From Saccharothrix carnea (GTDB lineage: Bacteria > Actinomycetota > Actinomycetes > Mycobacteriales > Pseudonocardiaceae): a DNA stretch of 64,000 bases. The stretch's first letter is position 1. Every line of letters starts with the position of its first letter. The translations under genes were made by a program, and so were the position numbers. Shown here piece after piece: positions 60,405 to 64,000 of the stretch. Below the pieces are notes generated by a model, which was not told where the DNA came from, searched no databases, and saw nothing but the letters and a program-made list of their open reading frames with translations. The stretch covers positions 186,001 to 250,000 of the forward strand of contig NZ_PYAX01000007.1 in NCBI RefSeq assembly GCF_003014735.1, in the 5' to 3' direction.

Positions 60405-61550
60405 CTAGCGGATCGCGGCGACCGAGTCGAGGAAGTCCGTCAGCGCGCGGTCGTAGGACTCCGGGTCGACGTTCCACGCCGCCGTGTGCTCCGCCGCCGG
60501 CACCTCGACGTACCGCAGCGGCCAGTCGAGCCGGTCCGCCGCCGCGGCCAGGTCCCGTGACGCCTGGACCGGCACGGTGCCGTCCGCGCCGCCGTGGAAC
60601 AGCAGCGTCGGCGGCCGGTGCGCGGGAGGGCTGGCGACCAGGTCGAACCGGCTGAACTCCAGGTCGACGCGCCAGTCCGAGACCAGCTCCGCGACCGGCA
60701 CCAGCTGCTCGGGCACGCCCCGGTTGCGCGACTGCAGCTCCAAGGTCTTCGTCCAGCTCACGACGGGTGCGTCGAGCACGACGGCGGCCACGTCGCCCGC
60801 CTGCGCCGAGCGGCCGAGGAACTGGCCGACGATCGCGCCGCCCATCGACCACCCGTACAGCACGACGTTGCGCGCGCCGTGCTCGCGGGCGTACCGCACG
60901 GCCGCCTCGACGTCACGCCACTCCGTGTCGCCCAGGTGGTACAGGCCGTCCGGGGAGCGCGGTGCGCCCTCGTCATTGCGGTAGGTCACGGCCAGAACGG
61001 GTAGCCCGAGTTGGTGCAGTGCAGGCATGACCCGCAAGGCCTCGGCCCTCGTGCCGCCCCGACCGTGGACCGCGACGACCCAGGTGGACGACGTCGCGGG
61101 GACCAGCCAGGCCGGGGCGTCACCCAATTCGGTAGGAATTCGCACTTCCGTGTACTCCAGGTCGTGCGCGGTGGCGGGGTCGGTGCTCCAGACCGACGTC
61201 TCCAGTCGGACCTGGGTGCCATTCGCGGGTGCCGTGCCCTGCAGTTCGCGCACCACCGTGCCCTCGGACCGCTGGGTCACCTGGCCGATCTTCGCGCCGC
61301 CGCCCGGCCAGACGAGCCCCCACGTGCCCGGGAGCACTGTGACCCTGGACTCCATCAGCGAGACGGTCCCCGAAGCCGACGACGTGACCGTGTCGCGGTA
61401 GCCGGGACGGGCGTTCTCCGGGTCGAGGAGCTGGCCGCTGTAGTACCAGCCGAACCCCAGAAGACCCCCCGTGAACAGCAGAAACACCACCGCGAGCGTG
61501 ACCAGTGCGATGCGTAGGCGGCGGCGCCCGCGGACGTTCGGTGACCCCAT
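60405..61550 (-). CDS. Membrane-anchored alpha/beta hydrolase
   Basis: 381 residues. Basic N-terminus and one membrane helix (IALVTLAVVFLLFTGGLLGF), an extracytoplasmic beta-rich stretch, then an alpha/beta hydrolase with VVAVHGRGGTRAEAL, nucleophile GWSMGGAI, acid GGADGTVP and AAEHTAAW. Probably an esterase or acyl hydrolase acting outside the membrane; substrate unknown. ATG 61550; a longer frame upstream lacks support. Divergent from the desaturase. Confidence 0.87.
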   Translation of the reverse strand: MGSPNVRGRRRLRIALVTLAVVFLLFTGGLLGFGWYYSGQLLDPENARPGYRDTVTSSASGTVSLMESRVTVLPGTWGLVWPGGGAKIGQVTQRSEGTVVRELQGTAPANGTQVRLETSVWSTDPATAHDLEYTEVRIPTELGDAPAWLVPATSSTWVVAVHGRGGTRAEALRVMPALHQLGLPVLAVTYRNDEGAPRSPDGLYHLGDTEWRDVEAAVRYAREHGARNVVLYGWSMGGAIVGQFLGRSAQAGDVAAVVLDAPVVSWTKTLELQSRNRGVPEQLVPVAELVSDWRVDLEFSRFDLVASPPAHRPPTLLFHGGADGTVPVQASRDLAAAADRLDWPLRYVEVPAAEHTAAWNVDPESYDRALTDFLDSVAAIR

Positions 61551-61643
61551 CACCGAATGATGCCCCGGCGTTGATCGACACGCCCGACTTCCTGAGAACA
61601 CGCCATGAGTTCGGCTTCCACTATGGCGGCACGAGGCTCACCT

Positions 61644-61678
61644 AACTTACGCTCCCGTAAGTTACGGTTCCGTAAGTA
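61644..61678. promoter_or_regulatory. Double palindromic operator before the desaturase
   Basis: AACTTACG-CTCC-CGTAAGTT (61644-61663) is a perfect 8-bp inverted repeat, directly overlapped by TTACGG-TT-CCGTAA (61662-61675). Both share the half-site TTACG. It lies 27-61 bp before the desaturase ATG, at promoter position. A TetR-type lipid regulator is the likely reader; the TetR gene at 62733 is a candidate. Confidence 0.75.
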
Positions 61679-61704
61679 GCACCGATACACAACGAGGTAC
61701 ATGT

Positions 61705-62664
61705 ATGACCAGCACCCTGGAGAGCAGGTCCACGCCGCAAGGTCCGGAGGATCGCGGACCCAAGCCGATGATCGAAGGGCGACGCGGTCACGTCGAGCAG
61801 TTCAGCGTGTACGTGTTCGTCATCGTGCCGTTCCTGGCTCTGCTCGCGGCCGTCCCGCTCGCCTGGGGGTGGGGTCTGGGCTGGGTCGACGTCGCGCTGT
61901 TCGTCGCGTTCTACTACCTGGCCGGCCTCGGCGTGACGATCGGGTACCACCGGTACTTCACGCACGGCTCTTTCAAGGCCAACCGCGCCCTCAAGATCGG
62001 TCTCGCGATCGCGGGCAGCATGGCGCTGCAGGGACCGGTGATCGTCTGGGTCGCCGACCACCGCCGTCACCACGCGTTCTCCGACCGCGAGGGCGACCCG
62101 CACTCGCCGTGGCTGTTCGGCAGCGGCCCGGTCGCGCTGGCCAAGGGCTTCTGGCACGCGCACATGGGCTGGCTGTTCGAGCGCGACAAGACCAACGCGC
62201 AGCGCTTCGCGCCGGACCTGCTGGCCGACGAGGACCTGGTCAAGATCGACAAGCTGTTCTGGCTGTGGACGACCATCAGCCTGCTCGCCCCCGCCGTGAT
62301 CGGTGGTCTGGTCACCATGTCGTGGGCCGGTGCGCTGTCGGCGTTCTTCTGGGCCGGTCTGGTCCGGGTGGCGTTCCTGCACCACGTGACGTGGTCGGTC
62401 AACTCGATCTGCCACATGGTGGGCGACCGCCCGTTCGCCGCGCGTGACCGTTCCGCGAACGTGTGGGCGCTGGCGATCCTGAGCTTCGGCGAGTCGTGGC
62501 ACAACCTGCACCACGCCGACCCGACCTGTGCGCGGCACGGCGTCAAGCGCGGTCAGATCGACACGTCCGCGCGGATGATCTGGCTGTTCGAGAAGTTCGG
62601 CTGGGCGACCAACGTGCGCTGGCCGAACCAGCAGCGCCTGGCCCGCATCAGCACCAAGAAGTAA
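61705..62664 (+). CDS. Acyl-CoA (stearoyl) delta-9 desaturase
   Basis: 319-residue membrane di-iron desaturase. The three histidine boxes HRYFTH, HRRHH and HNLHH, the fourth His in VTWSVNSICH, and four hydrophobic segments are present. It introduces a cis double bond into saturated acyl-CoA, adjusting membrane fluidity. ATG 61705; ATG 61701 is out of frame. Tightly preceded by the double operator and followed by a strong terminator. Confidence 0.93.
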   Translation: MTSTLESRSTPQGPEDRGPKPMIEGRRGHVEQFSVYVFVIVPFLALLAAVPLAWGWGLGWVDVALFVAFYYLAGLGVTIGYHRYFTHGSFKANRALKIGLAIAGSMALQGPVIVWVADHRRHHAFSDREGDPHSPWLFGSGPVALAKGFWHAHMGWLFERDKTNAQRFAPDLLADEDLVKIDKLFWLWTTISLLAPAVIGGLVTMSWAGALSAFFWAGLVRVAFLHHVTWSVNSICHMVGDRPFAARDRSANVWALAILSFGESWHNLHHADPTCARHGVKRGQIDTSARMIWLFEKFGWATNVRWPNQQRLARISTKK

Positions 62665-62682
62665 GCGGTCGGAACGAGCTGT

Positions 62683-62720
62683 CGCCTGCCCCTCGCGTCC
62701 CACGCGGGGGGCAGGCGTTT
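62683..62720 (+). terminator. Terminator after the desaturase
   Basis: CGCCTGCCCC with inner CGCGT pairs with ACGCG and GGGGCAGGCG, followed by TTT. It ends 12 bp before the TetR start. Confidence 0.85.
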
Positions 62721-62732
62721 AGGGTGGTCTGG

Positions 62733-63374
62733 GTGGCGGTGAGACGGCGTGGCGACGGGACACCGGTGCCGCGCGTGCGGATGACGGGCAAGGAGCGGCG
62801 CGAGCAACTGCTCGACGTGGCCCGCGCGTTGTTCGCCGAGAAGGGCTTCGAGGTCACGTCCATCGAGGAGATCGCGCACCGGGCCGGCGTGTCCAAGCCC
62901 GTGGTGTACGAGCACTTCGGCGGCAAGGAAGGCATCTACGCGGTCGTGGTGGACCGCGAGATGCAGTACCTGATGGACCACATCGTCAACGCGCTGTCCG
63001 GCGGGCACCCGCGTGAGCTGCTGGAACAGGCGGCGTGCGCGTTGCTGGACTACATCGAGGGTTCGACGGACGGCTTCCGGATCCTGGTGCGCGACTCGCC
63101 CGTGGCGTCGTCCACCGGCACGTTCTCGTCGTTGCTGAACGACATCGCGTCCCAGGTGGAGTCGATCCTGGGCCTGCACTTCTCCCGCCAGGGCTACGAC
63201 CGCAAGCTGGCCGCCCTCTACTCCCAGGCTTTGGTGGGCATGGTGGCCCTGACGGGCCAGTGGTGGCTCGAGGTCCGCAAGCCGAAGAAGGACGAAGTGG
63301 CCGCCCACCTGGTCAACCTGGCCTGGAAGGGCCTGTCCCACATGGACCACAAACCCCGCCTCCGCACCCGCTGA
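62733..63374 (+). CDS. TetR-family regulator (Rv1019-like)
   Basis: 213 residues. Helix-turn-helix TSIEEIAHRAGVSKPVVYEHFGGKEGIY and a C-terminal domain with LVRDSPVASSTGTFSSLLNDIASQVE and ALVGMVALTGQWWLE. It occupies the place of Rv1019, next to mfd in M. tuberculosis, though mfd is not in the window. GTG 62733 or 62739. It may control the upstream desaturase through the TTACG palindromes; that is inference. The stop touches palindromic array 3. Confidence 0.87.
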   Translation: MAVRRRGDGTPVPRVRMTGKERREQLLDVARALFAEKGFEVTSIEEIAHRAGVSKPVVYEHFGGKEGIYAVVVDREMQYLMDHIVNALSGGHPRELLEQAACALLDYIEGSTDGFRILVRDSPVASSTGTFSSLLNDIASQVESILGLHFSRQGYDRKLAALYSQALVGMVALTGQWWLEVRKPKKDEVAAHLVNLAWKGLSHMDHKPRLRTR

Positions 63375-63375
63375 C

Positions 63376-63583
63376 GCGAGAGTCCAACGCTCACGCCGCG
63401 AGAGTCCAACGCTCACGCCGCGAGAGTCCAACGCTCACGCCGCGAGAGTCCAACGCTCAGCGCGCGAGAGTCCAACGCTCAGGACCCCTGAATTCAACAC
63501 TCGGCCATCGACCGTTCGTCGTGAGCGTTGAATTCAGGGTGCGTGAACGTACGACTCTCGGGCGCTGAGCGTTGGACTCTCGC
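63376..63583. repeat. Modular palindromic array 3 between convergent stops
   Basis: It lies between the TetR stop (63374) and the dehydrogenase stop (63586). Five rightward A modules start at 63376, 63398, 63420, 63442 and 63464, exactly 22 bp apart; C follows at 63487. Loop with ATCGACCGTTCGTCG. Leftward C at 63522, B at 63544, A at 63566. The five A copies are identical in all 18 bases, so the left arm expanded recently. Confidence 0.92.
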
Positions 63584-63585
63584 GG

Positions 63586-64000
63586 TTAGTTGTTGGTGAT
63601 GCGGAGGAGTTTGTCGTCGGTGCCGTTCGAGGTGGTGACGTAGAGGGCGTTGTCGGGGCCCAGTTCGGCGGCGCGGAGGCGGCCGTGGGTGTCGTCCAGT
63701 TCCGAGGGGATGGCGACGGAGTGGACGCCACCCTCTTGGGTGACGGTGAAGAGCAGGAGCTTCGAGCCCTTCAGGGCGGTCACGGCCAGGACGCCGTTGA
63801 GGGAGCCCCACTGCTCGCCCACCAGGAAAGCGGCGTCGCAGATCGCCTCGGTCGGACGCCCGGACGACCACACGGCCGACACGGCGTCGGGGAAGCGCGA
63901 GAGGTCCGTCATCGGCACGTCCTCGTCGTACCCGCCGGTCGTGCCGCCCTTCGACGGGTCCCAGCCGTAGTTCCCACCGGCCTTGAGCACGTTGACCTCG
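63586..64000 (-). CDS. PQQ-dependent glucose/sorbosone dehydrogenase, C-terminal part
   Basis: The last ~138 residues of a beta-propeller dehydrogenase; the gene continues past the right edge. Signatures are VLKAGGNYGWDPSKGG, DAAFLVGEQWGSLNGVLAVTALKGSKLLLF and GRLRAAELGPDNALYVTTSNG, ending ITNN. Such proteins are usually secreted and oxidise sugars with PQQ. Signal and N-terminal half not visible. Its stop directly borders array 3. Confidence 0.85.
   Translation of the reverse strand, partial: EVNVLKAGGNYGWDPSKGGTTGGYDEDVPMTDLSRFPDAVSAVWSSGRPTEAICDAAFLVGEQWGSLNGVLAVTALKGSKLLLFTVTQEGGVHSVAIPSELDDTHGRLRAAELGPDNALYVTTSNGTDDKLLRITNN

Noticed and set aside
63376..63583. CRISPR array
   Set aside because: The period is 22 bp with 4-bp gaps, modules invert at the centre, there are no unique spacers and no cas genes.

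Overview
The window is a stretch of a high-GC actinomycete chromosome (roughly 70% G+C by eye, many GTG starts, many 1-4 nt stop/start overlaps). Gene families and order point to a member of the Pseudonocardiaceae such as the Saccharothrix, Lentzea or Actinosynnema group; the genus is inference. The backbone follows the gene order of Mycobacterium tuberculosis Rv0981 to Rv1019: mprA-mprB, pepD, moaB2, mscL, a SAF protein, the Rv0991c-type chaperone, 5-FTHF cyclo-ligase, galU, moeA/glp, rimJ, glpR/sepX, pmt, rsmI, metG, tatD, rpfB, ksgA, ispE, the pks16-type acyl-AMP ligase, pth, rplY, prs, glmU and a TetR gene. Accessory blocks sit between these anchors, which makes them easy to delimit.

Region by region. 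1-2.1 kb: mprAB stress two-component system. 2.3-9.5 kb: a beta-galactoside operon (lipoprotein, two permeases, GH42 beta-galactosidase, DeoR regulator, galT) inserted between mprB and pepD. 9.5-15.5 kb: pepD, then a decayed patch around a second two-component system with three truncated genes, then moaB2 and a small conserved protein. 15.7-22.2 kb: mscL, a 650-bp C-rich low-complexity stretch, SAF protein, zinc-ribbon chaperone behind a CIRCE element, folate enzyme, galU, and the glp-rimJ-glpR division cluster. 22.2-34.8 kb: accessory region with tRNA-Ala, two small proteins, a PHP-UvrD fusion helicase, a secreted chitin-binding protease behind a DasR-like site, SDR/TetR pair, an I36-like secreted protein flanked by duplicated DNA, a membrane Ser/Thr kinase, and an Lrp/DUF2000/APC transporter set.

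34.8-48.9 kb: protein mannosyltransferase, rsmI, metG, tatD, rpfB, ksgA, a methionine ABC transporter (metNIQ) under a SAM riboswitch followed by a short leader peptide, ispE and an ABC-F ATPase. 49.1-60.1 kb: dienelactone hydrolase, two proteins built of DivIVA-type repeats, acyl-AMP ligase, DUF3626 protein, pth, rplY, prs, glmU, a diguanylate cyclase and tRNA-Gln. 60.4-64 kb: membrane-anchored alpha/beta hydrolase, acyl-CoA desaturase with a double palindromic operator, TetR regulator, and the C-terminal part of a sugar dehydrogenase running off the right edge.

The most unusual signal is a family of modular palindromic arrays at 2129-2315, 48916-49101 and 63376-63583. Each fills the whole gap between the stop codons of a convergent gene pair and is built from three kinds of 18-bp module set almost strictly 22 bp apart, always pointing towards a central loop. 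I know of no described element of this form.
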